The position numbers and the translations under genes are program-made. A DNA stretch of 64,000 bases from Osmia lignaria lignaria (taxonomy: Eukaryota > Arthropoda > Insecta > Hymenoptera > Megachilidae), in assembly GCF_051020975.1 (NCBI RefSeq), contig NC_135037.1:1364001-1428000 (forward strand), read 5' to 3'. Under the pieces are notes generated by a model. That model saw nothing but the letters and a program-made list of their open reading frames with translations, had not been told where the DNA came from and searched no databases. How positions within the stretch are numbered: the first letter of the stretch is position 1; every line of letters starts with the position of its first letter. Positions 39,692-49,572 of this stretch are shown piece by piece.

Positions 39692-42144
39692 TCTGATTCT
39701 TAATGCATTAACGTTTTTTAATACATGAAAATACATTTTTAATACATTAAAACTATGAAATACATTAACTTAGGAAGCAGTTAAAAGAAGGAGTTGAACT
39801 GCATCTTTCTTTGATATTTTTTTTAATATTTAAGTTTTATATATATACATATGTATGTACGTCCATATGATAAAAGTACGTGATACAGAAGTAATTTCTT
39901 CAATTAGATATTACAGTTATTCTAACTATTACAATACGTAAATCCGAAGACATACGAGGAAAATTGGTTAGGTTCAATTGTAAGGATATAAAGAAATTTC
40001 AATCTTTAACGGTTTGTTAGTTTTATTTCTTATTCCTTACAACTATTATAATTTTATTCTCTGAATGGTCATTACAATGAAAGATATATTAGATACAACT
40101 TGATTCCTCATTTAATTTGTTATATACATATCAGGTTTCTTGCAACTATTGCAACTGGTCCACGCTTATACGATATTGCATATTTTACTTTCCTATAATA
40201 CAACAAGGAAACAAAACTATAATATAGTGATTACCATAATACAATAGAAAATGTTAAGCTTGCTATAAACCTTATGTGTTTTCTGTGTAGTTATGCTGCA
40301 CTTTCGCTTCGTTGCTTTATAATGACTAATGACTGATTTTTCTTTTGAATGAAACTTCCACTAGCGTATTGATGAAATTTTTCGATTAAAACAAGATCAA
40401 ACACGACATAATTTGAATTATACTTACTTTATATATTTGCATTAGGTTTTAAATAAATAAGTAGATATATTGCAAATTATGTCGTGTTAGGTCTTATTTT
40501 AATCAGAAGAACCTTACAATTACATTGGTAAAATTTTCATTTAGCAAAAATGAAAAATAAAAATAGTTATGGTTAAATTAATATTGTCTCACTCAAATGT
40601 TTCTTTTCGTGCCCTTTAATTCTCGGACCTCTTTCTCTTTCGCTATTTGTCCTTTTCTACGCTCGCCAGCATTCAAGAACTCGCTCGAGCTATGTCGTTC
40701 TGCCAGCATCACATTTTCGTTACCTATTCATCGAATATTTAGTAGAAAGGAAATAGATGAACAGCGATCACCTTTATTATACTATTCATTGTTAGTCATT
40801 TATTTCATGTCAATCGCCTTTAGCATATAAAAAACGGCACAAAATATCCTGCATTTTTAATATTTTTCGATCGGTTGTGTATTCGACGTAATATCGAAAA
40901 CATGTTGAATTTGCTACAAACTGCTACACACGATGCGTACAGGAGACTGGTAAAATGCTGATTACTTAAGAAAAGCAGCCCGAAAATAAATCTGTTGTCA
41001 GATTTATTAAAATTTTTTTAGACAGATAACTTAGTATATTCTTTCAGCATAGAATGTGTTATTATACTGGACTCCCTTGATTTTGCGTTACACTCAAATA
41101 TTCGATGAATAGGTAACGAAAATGTGATGCTGGCAGAACGACATAGCTCGAGCGAGTTCTTGAATGCTGGCGAGCGTAGAAAAGGACAAATAGCGAAAGA
41201 GAAAGAGGTCCGAGAATTAAAGGGCACGAAAAGAAACATTTGAGTGAGACAATATTAATTTAACCATAACTATTTTTATTTTTCATTTTTGCTAAATGAA
41301 AATTTTACCAATGTAATTGTAAGGTTCTTCTGATTAAAATAAGACCTAACACGACATAATTTGCAATATATCTACTTATTTATTTAAAACCTAATGCAAA
41401 TATATAAAGTAAGTATAATTCAAATTATGTCGTGTTTGATCTTGTTTTAATCGAAAAATTTCATCAATACGCTAGTGGAAGTTTCATTCAAAAGAAAAAT
41501 CAGTCATTAGTCATTATAAAGCAACGAAGCGAAAGTGCAGCATAACTACACAGAAAACACATAAGGTTTATAGCAAGCTTAACATTTTCTATTGTATTAT
41601 GGTAATCACTATATTATAGTTTTGTTTCCTTGTTGTATTATAGGAAAGTAAAATATGCAATATCGTATAAGCGTGGACCAGTTGCAATAGTTGCAAGAAA
41701 CCTGATATGTATATAACAAATTAAATGAGGAATCAAGTTGTATCTAATATATCTTTCATTGTAATGACCATTCAGAGAATAAAATTATAATAGTTGTAAG
41801 GAATAAGAAATAAAACTAACAAACCGTTAAAGATTGAAATTTCTTTATATCCTTACAATTGAACCTAACCAATTTTCCTCGTATGTCTTCGGATTTACGT
41901 ATTGTAATAGTTAGAATAACTGTAATATCTAATTGAAGAAATTACTTCTGTATCACGTACTTTTATCATATGGACGTACATACATATGTATATATATAAA
42001 ACTTAAATATTAAAAAAAATATCAAAGAAAGATGCAGTTCAACTCCTTCTTTTAACTGCTTCCTAAGTTAATGTATTTCATAGTTTTAATGTATTAAAAA
42101 TGTATTTTCATGTATTAAAAAACGTTAATGCATTAAGAATCAGA

Positions 42145-42209
42145 ACTGAAACCGTAGAATCGGGATTCGAACTGAATCTCCTGGTTTCTCACTTCTACCA
42201 TATTGCCAT
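42145..42209 (-). repeat. tRNA-like (SINE-head-like) motif in the right arm
   Basis: This is the mirror copy of the left-arm motif, with the same A-box-like and B-box sequences on the minus strand because of the inverted repeat. The two copies point toward each other, into the spacer. Confidence 0.45.
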
Positions 42210-42315
42210 GGACGAAATTATATTATTTTGTCGATTCGTCGATGCTGCTGCCACGTGCTTTAGCGGTTTGAGCATCGAGCCGATAACGTAGAAATGACGA
42301 AAGCAGCCGAACTCT

Positions 42316-43080
42316 TTTTTTTTTTTTTTTGTTTGTAGAAGAGGAAATGCATATATGCACGCGCGGGATGCTTCCCCTTTCGTCTATTCGGCTAGAGGGG
42401 GCCCGGGCAGTGTGGGACTCATACCCGCCCTGAAGGGGCAGCCTGGCGCCCATTTGGTGGGGGCAAACCCAAGGAGGCAACCGCAGAAGGGGGCAACCTG
42501 GCAACCCGACCCTGTGGGTGGGGTTTTGGCCCAAGAGTAGGTCACAGCCCAGAAGGGGCGGCCTAGTCGGGTAGTCCGGAAGGGACAGTCCCGTGGCTGG
42601 ATATACTACCCGCTAAAACCTCTCCTCTACGTGGGCCGCCGGTACCTTCTCATCCTTTGGGATCTATAAAGTCTACCGGCGTAAGTCACAACGGCGTTTT
42701 GGCAATTCAACGCATTTCGCGTTATTCCGTCCTCCCTTGAAACGCCATGCGTAGGGCATGGGGCATCGCGGATCCGCGCCGTTGCACCTCCGATCAAGCG
42801 GTAGGACCTTTCAACCTGAGCATCAGCGCAGGAATTTTTCTTCAGTGGCGACCGGCACGGGGCCTCCTCCTGGATCGCGCCTTCCTGCATGATCGCCACC
42901 CCACTTCGCCTGCCTAGCACTTTTGCCGGGGCAGGGGTTGTTCTTCAGCACGGCCAGGAACAGGGACATCGTATCTCCACAGTTGACCGTGCCCATCTTC
43001 GTCCACCTTGTAGGTTGCTGATGTTGTGCCTTATCCCTGAGGTCATCCTTACGCCCACCTGTCCTGCCACGAGGACAGGC
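42316..43080. mobile_element. Poly(T) followed by GC-rich repeat-derived DNA
   Basis: The inverted repeat ends directly in a poly(T) run, then GC-rich sequence with repeated GGGGGCAACC/AGAAGGGGC-type motifs, strikingly different from the AT-rich surroundings. A poly(T) border would fit the 3' tail of a retroelement inserted on the minus strand. No reverse transcriptase or endonuclease motif was recognised, so the element type is unknown. Confidence 0.4.
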
Positions 43081-43900
43081 CATTTTTCTTCAACCACGAT
43101 CGGCACCGGAGGACTTTCCCACTCAACGGGTGATCGGGCCGTGTGTTCGCCTGCCTGGCACTTGCCAGGACAGGACTTTTTCTTCGGTCGCGATCAGGAC
43201 CCGGGACTTCGTATCTCCCGGTTGATCGCCCCAATCTTCGTCCACCATGGTAGGTTGATAATGAAGATGTGGCTTTTCCTTGCAGTCATCACGCCCACCT
43301 GTCCTTCCACGAGGACAGGCCATTTTTCTTCAACCACGATCGGCACCGGAGGACTTTCCCACTCATCGGGTGATCGGGCCGTGTCTTCACCAGCCTGCCA
43401 TAAGCGAGGTCAGGGAGCTTTCTCTTCGGCCACGACCAGGAACCGGAGCTCCTGCTCAACGGGTGATCGCGCCCCTACTTCACCCGCCTGCCATTAGCGA
43501 GGCCAGGAAACTTTCTCTTCGGCCACGATCAGGAACCGGAGCCCCTGCTCAACGGGTGATCGCGCCATGACTTCCGCCTGCTTGCGATGCGAAGACAGGG
43601 CTTCTTCTTCAACCACGACCGGCACCGGAGCTCCTGCTCAACGGGTGATCGGGCCGTGTCTTCACCAGCCTGCCATAAGCGAGGTCAGGAAACTTTCTCT
43701 TCGGTCACGACCAAGAGCCGGAGCTCCTGCTCAACGGGTGATCGCGCCATGTGTTCCGCCTGCCATATATGATCACAGGGCTTCTTCTTCGGCCACGATC
43801 AGGGACCGGAGCTCCTGCTCAACGGGTGATCGCGCCCCGATTCACCCGCCTGTCCTGCGAGGACGAGCACTCTTTTATCACAGCAAAGTCCCGGGGCGAG
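43080..43900. repeat. GC-rich tandem array, about 92-bp units with higher-order copies
   Basis: The motif CAACGGGTGATCG (one copy TCATCGGGTGATCG) recurs with starts of the GTGATCG core near 43130, 43370, 43463, 43555, 43650, 43738 and 43827, giving unit lengths of 88-95 bp in the right part. Stretches 43075-43142 and 43315-43382 are near-identical, a higher-order period of 240 bp. Each unit also carries an ACCGGAG(C/G)(T/A)CC(T/C) box and a CTTCTTCGGCCACGA-like box. Long open frames run through it in more than one frame, as expected for GC-rich repeats with unit lengths often near a multiple of three. I do not call a protein. Confidence 0.8.
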
Positions 43901-45625
43901 TTCTTCCCCCAGTCAGCTGTGCTATGTCTTTAAGGCTGCCACCTTCAATGTCCTGTTCTATACATGCTCTTCACACATACATCACGCCCCTAGCAAACAC
44001 AGCGCATCAGACACCCAACAAGCCGAGCAAGCAAGAGGAGGCGTGCAAATTACCCATAAAGAAAAGAAAGTAAAGTAGGTGCATGTGAACCCGGCATAAT
44101 ACGACATGACATGACATAACACGAGTAACTTGTTCCCAAAAGCGTCCGCAGTGTTACCAACCACCAAGTAGGCCCGCAGCGCCATCACACCGTCATGTCG
44201 ACCAAAGAAGAAAAGAAATATAGAAATATAAATCACCAACCCGCAAAACAATCCACAAATGACACGAGATATGTGCCCTCCGGATGTTAAGTATATTAAA
44301 TACACAATAAAAGAGGAGACAGGAATAACAATTCTGAACAATTCAAACGTTTCCAAACATGATTGCAGGAAAATTCCTAAAGGAAGGAAGGAAAAGAAGA
44401 GGAATGATACACTGACAGATGCCAGGAAAGCAGCCAAAATCAAGCTAAAACAAACTAAAAACAAACGATACAATGGTATCATATGTAAATGCAGATGATC
44501 ACGCATCCTCGCAAGACATTATCCTTGTGAGCATTTGTGATGGAGCGACAGCTGTGTACCCAACATTAGAGCGATAACAAACGTAATTTATACTACGAGA
44601 AAGTGTGAACTATGTAAATTTGGCCGAATACAAAGAGTAGCATGTACAACGAAAAATGAAGCAGAATATAGCTAACATAACTATCATAAACCATCATAAG
44701 CTATCATAAACTATCATAACGCCCAAGATTATTATACCGCCAACCCATCAATCCATTAACCACTAGAATAGCAATTCAGTCTCAATTTCCAAACAAGCGA
44801 CACAGCAGCATCATGTGAATGCTACCAAATCATACAAATTACATCCCCATCGTGACCCCATTTGTTTATCCATGAAGAACTCAGTACAGAAGTAATAATG
44901 AAACAATATCACGATAAAGAAGTTAAGACAATACTGTGTCAGTGCGACAACAGGGATGATTACATCAAACAATCAATTAGAACTTGAATTCCAGTCTAAA
45001 TAAACCGCTCCCAGATTTTGTCAAAACTCAATTGAAATCCATCGCACCCTGCAGTTAATAATAAATAAAATAAAATAAAATAAAATAAAATAAAATAAAA
45101 TAATCACAGTTAAAGTTAAAGACCATTGGCAAAAGTGGCAACGAGCAACTGCAGCAGTGAGAGGGATAAAATTAGTTGTAGGAGTACAATAGTAAATACT
45201 AGAATGCACATGATAAACACACAAACTGCGTTGGGCTCCGCTGTATTGAGTAATAGGCAATATAAGCGATAAGTAACCGATAGTCCAACAAGAGCGTGAA
45301 TAGAAAGTAAATAATCCTTTAGAGCGTAGACATCAATTTCTATCAAAATATAGTCACAAGCGTTACTGTGCTTGCTTACCTTAATCCACTAAACTATGTC
45401 CGCACAACATTATGCAGAAGAGAGTAAAGCGAATGTAAATTCATACATGTAATATGTATAAGATTGAACACAGCGTAATAATGACATATAATTATTTGGT
45501 AGCTCAATACAGCAGAAAGCACCGCAGCTCACACACACCAGGAATTAATAAGTAAAACATATAATAATAATTTGGCAGTACAACAGGCATTCCTTACATC
45601 CTTGCATCTCTTTTATAAGCATCCT
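43901..45625. other. Gene-free repeat-flank DNA
   Basis: A mixed region with no recognised gene. It contains a short imperfect tandem of CTATCATAA-like units at about 44680-44720. The remaining ORFs (such as around 44259-44506) have no conserved features. It probably continues the repeat-derived block. Confidence 0.4.
45061..45103. repeat. (TAAAA)n microsatellite
   Basis: About eight perfect TAAAA units. A minus-strand ORF across it is an artefact of the repeat (FILFY-type repeats). Confidence 0.9.
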
Positions 45626-45948
45626 ATTACAGCGCCTCCTGGCGGTAAAAAAGGAACTAAAGCTTGCCGAAATTTTGGCCCCCTAGCGGGAAAAATTTGA
45701 ACTAAAATTTCAAAGTCGAACCAGCGCTCTCTAGCCGCAGAAAAAGGAACTAAAGCTTGCCGAAATTTTGGCCCTCTAGCGGGAAAAATTTGAACTAAAA
45801 TTTTGAACGTTGAGCCAGCGCTCTCTGGCCGCAGAAGAGGGAAATAAAGCTTGCCGAAATTTTGGCTCCCTAGCAGGAAAAATTTGAACTAAAATTTCAA
45901 CGACGAATCAGCGTCCCCTGGTGGCGAAAAAAGGAACTAAAGCTTGTT
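45626..45948. repeat. 93-bp tandem repeat upstream of Prp18
   Basis: The phrase GGAACTAAAGCTTG and its near-copies start at 45653, 45746, 45840 and 45933, so the period is 93-94 bp with about 3.4 copies. Each unit also contains CCGAAATTTTGG (a palindrome), AGCGGGAAAAATTTGAAC and a CGCTCTCTAGCCGC-like box. Divergence between units is a few percent. The array ends about 65 bp before the Prp18 start codon, so it may overlap its promoter or 5' UTR. Confidence 0.88.
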
Positions 45949-46012
45949 TTTGTAAGAACAAAATGTTGAAAAAGTACATAGTATAAAAACGATTATTTTT
46001 GTATTCCTTACA

Positions 46013-47297
46013 ATGGATGTTCTAAAAGCCGAAATACTAAAAAAACGAAAGCAGTTAGAAGAGAGCAATGTTTTGGTAATTTATAGATTAAGTTATAATA
46101 TATAATATTTATTATAAGTTAACATTGTTTTAATTATACTATGTGAATATTCTAGAAAAACAACAAAAAATATTTTAGAAGGGGTGAATTAATATCAAAG
46201 GATCAAGAAGTGAAGGAAACCCAAAACAGTAATGATGAAGATGTTAAAGTTAACGTTAAGCAGCCGCACGAAGAGTGTGTAACAGATGATAGTTCTGAAC
46301 ATTTAACATTACCTAGACACGAAGTGATTAAAAGATTACGCGAAAGGAATGAACCTATATTACTGTTTGGAGAATCAGAGATAGAAGCATTTAAAAGGTT
46401 AAGAAAATGTGAAATTCTTGAACCTGAAGTAAACAAGGTATTTATATTTTAAGACATAATTGAAAGGAATTTCAAGATTATGGTTTCCTTTTATAATACA
46501 CAATTATTAATACTTTATTAATTATTAATACGTGTTGTTTTATACCAAAGGGTTTTAGAAATGACTTTCAAGAAGCTATGGAACAGGTAGATCAAGCATA
46601 TCTCAATGAAATATTAACTTCATCAAAACCCCAAAGTCGTGATGGAAAAGGGGATGTACATGTACCGGATGAAGGAGTTACTTATGAAGATCTACAAAAG
46701 ATGTCTTTCAAATTAAACAAGGGTGACAGGGATTTTGATTTGCATGTTATTACACAATTTATACAATTCTTAGTGCAAATGTGGGGCATCCAATTAAATA
46801 GTAGGAGCACTGCTGAAAAGATGAGCACCAGAGGAAAAATGGCTAGTGCTACATATGCTCAGACAAGAGAATACTTAAAACCTCTTCTTAGAAAATTAAA
46901 AAATAAGTCCTTACCTGAGGATATTACTGACAGTTTAACTGATATTGTTAAACATTTACTTGAACGTAATTACATACTGGTAAATACTTCTAATTTTATT
47001 GTAATGCATCTGAAATATCAAGTTTAGTACAATACACGTATTAAAAAATAATTATTACAGGCAAGTGATGCATATTTGCAAATGGCTATAGGGAATTCCC
47101 CATGGCCCATTGGTGTGACTATGGTTGGGATTCACGCACGTACTGGAAGAGAAAAAATCTTTTCTAAAAATGTCGCGCATGTAATGAATGATGAAACTCA
47201 AAGAAAGTACATTCAAGCTTTAAAAAGATTGATGACCAAATGTCAAGAATATTATCCTACAGATCCTTCTCGATGCGTAGAATATTCTAAAACATAA
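46013..47297 (+). CDS. Prp18: Pre-mRNA-splicing factor 18 (Prp18)
   Basis: Four exons (46013-46075, 46156-46437, 46551-46979, 47061-47297) encode 336 residues, close to the 342 of the human protein. The N-terminus MDVLKAEILKKRKQLEESNV and the RRGEL segment match the family. A PRP4-like splicing-factor motif follows (LPRHEVIKRLRERNEPILLF, then GESEIEAFKRL). The C-terminal Prp18 helical domain includes FDLHVITQFIQFLVQMWG, YAQTREYLKPLLRKLK, and the conserved loop AIGNSPWPIGVTMVGIHART with GREKIF. Known role: second catalytic step of pre-mRNA splicing, working with Slu7. All blocks are intact. Confidence 0.96.
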
Positions 47298-47712
47298 TGC
47301 ATTTAAATAAAATAAGTAGATAAGTATGCATTATAGAACATAAGGTATTAAAAATTTTTTAAACATAGAAGCATAGTATTTATTTTCTCCTATTGGTGTA
47401 GTTGTATTATATGATATGTACAAAGGAATTAAATATTTATTCAGATATCAATCTATTATAATTAAAAAGAAAAAACCATTTGTAAATTGAAGTGTGTTTT
47501 CTACTTAAATGCTATATTATTATTTCTTTGTACTGTTTGTGTTTTCAGATAAATATTAGTAAATTTTCAAATTAAATATACTTTAAGATATTTAAATACT
47601 TCAAAAAATACTCATATTACATTTAAAAAAATACATTTTACATAAACTAAATTATTTTTTATCCCCAGTTCTTCTATATATAAATATATATATATGTATA
47701 TATTTCTTGAAT
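47298..47712. other. Convergent spacer, Prp18 / P5CR
   Basis: 415 bp of AT-rich DNA between two convergent stop codons, containing a TA-rich microsatellite-like stretch at about 47675-47702. It presumably holds both 3' UTRs. Confidence 0.5.
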
Positions 47713-48929
47713 TTACTTTATTTTGGAAGTTAATTCATTGGCTCTATTTACTGCAGATTCAACTGCATTCATCATAGATGCTCTAAAAATATTATTAGTA
47801 ATATTATTTAGCGTATTGACACACACAACATTTTGATGTCTCACCTTACTTGACCACATTCCATAGCATGAACTCCTGCAATAGTTGTACCTCCTGGAGA
47901 ACATACCTCATCCTTTAATTGACCAGGATGTCTACCTGTTTCTAATACCATTTTACCAGCTCCTACTAATACTTGAGCTGCAAATTTTGTTGCCATGGGT
48001 CTTGGCACACCCATTTTTACAGCACCATCTGCTAATGATTCTATAACAAGATATGCCTAGAAATTTCATTTAATATCATACAATTGTTCTGAGCATTTAA
48101 GCGAGATGAAAAATAAATATATGATAAGAATTAAAATATTTTACTTACATAAGCAGGACCTGAACCTGAAAGTGCACCTATAGCATTCATAAGAGATTCA
48201 GGAACACTTTCAGCAACACCAATGTATGAAAATAATGCTTCTACTATATTTTCATCTTCTTCTGTTGTATTCATAGAACAATATACTGAAAATTATGAAA
48301 ACATTGTAAAAATATTATTTTTATTATTTGCACATAAAAATATTTATCCACCTGTTATTCCTTCTGCAACCATCATTGGAGTGTTAGGCATACTTCTAAT
48401 TATCCTAGGCTGTGTTACAATTAACTTCAGTTTCTAAAAACATTGCAATCATTTTAACGCTTTCTACATGCTTCTTTAGTTGTTAGTTACTCATAGTAAT
48501 AATTCTTACATTATACAATGTGTCTAAAGTAACTCCTACAAGTACTGATATAAAAAGCATATTTGAAACTTTCTTTTTCATTGTTGTTTGTATACCCTTG
48601 AGTGCATCATCAAGCATATGTGGTTTCATGGCTAGGAATACGATATCACAGTTGTCTACTACTTCTCCATTTTTCAATGTGGCATGAGCACCTAAGTCAG
48701 CCCAGAACCCTAAGGTTCTATCTGTACGAGCCGAAACCCAAACATTGTCTGGATTTAAAATACCTACAATAAAAAATTTATTACATTAATTATTGATTTT
48801 ATAATTTCTATAATATAATACATTCATATATACATTACCTTTATTAATTAAACCAGCACCTATGGCACTTGCCATATTTCCACCCCCAATAAAACCAACT
48901 TTTCTTGATGCCAAATCGTTTTTTTTCAT
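47713..48929 (-). CDS. P5cr: Pyrroline-5-carboxylate reductase
   Basis: This encodes the last enzyme of proline synthesis, reducing delta-1-pyrroline-5-carboxylate to L-proline with NAD(P)H. The start at 48929 gives MKKNDLASRKVGFIGGGNMA, whose FIGGGNMA is the Rossmann dinucleotide-binding loop. Then follow VFLAMKPHMLDDALKGI, QPRIIRSMPNTPMMVAEGIT, ALSGSGPAYAYLVIESLADG with AVKMGVPRPMA, and the family signature LKDEVCSPGGTTIAGVHAME. The C-terminus ends NRANELTSKIK. There are about six exons with short introns. Length and motifs are complete, and no N-terminal mitochondrial presequence is obvious, which suggests a cytosolic or PYCR3-like form. Confidence 0.95.
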
Positions 48930-49572
48930 ATTTCTTGGATGTATAGTAATTAATAACAAATAAATATATGTTAACTATACACGTATATTTAAATATTGCG
49001 CATATATTACTAATTAGATATACTAATACCGGTGACTACACACGTAGAAGACTGGACACGCCTTTGTTTTCGCGGAGTCATGATTTAGGGGTCATGATTT
49101 AGGGGTCCCAGACACCCCCGTTCCTGTTTTACCAATCACTGTTTTACAGCATCTCAAACCACCGACAACCGACAACCGACACTGGCGCTAAAGGGACTGG
49201 TAAAACAGGCGTAACTGTTTTACCGACTATCGGTAATCACCGCCTGTTTCGGAAAATCGATCGGTAAATTATTGAGTAGTTTCAGCCACCTTTGTATAGA
49301 TGGCGCTATGGTCGAAATTTAAACTACTTATAATAAACGATTTGATTTTGCAGTTAGATTGTAATAAGCTTTAATTTGCAAACCAATTTTTACTTAGCTA
49401 TCTTATCGAGAAGCCAATTTTTACGAAGAAAAGCATCTAAATTGGTTTATTCGAGGTAAATGCGCCGCATATCGCAAGGATATAACATATTCCACTTAAA
49501 ATTGAATGATAACTTCATCGATTACATATGTACACAAAAATCAATATCAGACAATATTTTTGTAGAAATAAT
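48930..49572. promoter_or_regulatory. P5CR upstream region with short local repeats
   Basis: 643 bp between the P5CR start and the stop of the next minus-strand gene. It holds a 14-15-bp tandem duplication (TCATGATTTAGGGG, 49078-49106), a short CGACAACC tandem near 49168-49182, and several copies of CTGTTTTAC and its reverse complement between 49124 and 49220 that could form small hairpins. It must include the P5CR promoter. Confidence 0.45.

Larger units (their letters stand above)
39521..42315. repeat. Large inverted repeat: two 1,220-bp arms, 355-bp spacer
   Basis: The arms 39521-40740 and 41096-42315 are reverse complements with no net insertion or deletion: the coordinate sum of paired bases is 81836 at both the outer and inner ends. 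Every stretch I compared was identical, including two ORF translations repeated on opposite strands (63 and 48 residues). Matching stops abruptly at 39520/42316 and at 40741/41095. The spacer has no recognised gene. The arms are AT-rich and non-coding. This is either a recent foldback-type duplication or an assembly artefact. Confidence 0.9.

Noticed and set aside
40597..41239. Identical MFLFVPFNS... ORFs at both arm inner ends
   Set aside because: Also mirrored copies of arm sequence; composition and termination at the arm borders argue against a gene.
39545..42291. Identical 63-residue ORFs on opposite strands
   Set aside because: They are the same non-coding arm sequence seen twice because of the inverted repeat; they include the tRNA-like segment and no conserved motif.
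43080..43900. CRISPR-like array
   Set aside because: The repeats are contiguous tandem units without unique spacers, in a eukaryotic genome.
42889..44073. Long overlapping plus-strand ORFs (up to 202 residues) in the GC-rich block
   Set aside because: They run through a tandem repeat whose units are often close to a multiple of three, are open in several frames, and encode low-complexity Ser/Pro/Arg repeats with no domain.
44259..44506. Opposed ORFs of 79 and 174 residues
   Set aside because: Hydrophobic or Lys-rich low-complexity translations with no family resemblance, inside repeat-derived DNA.
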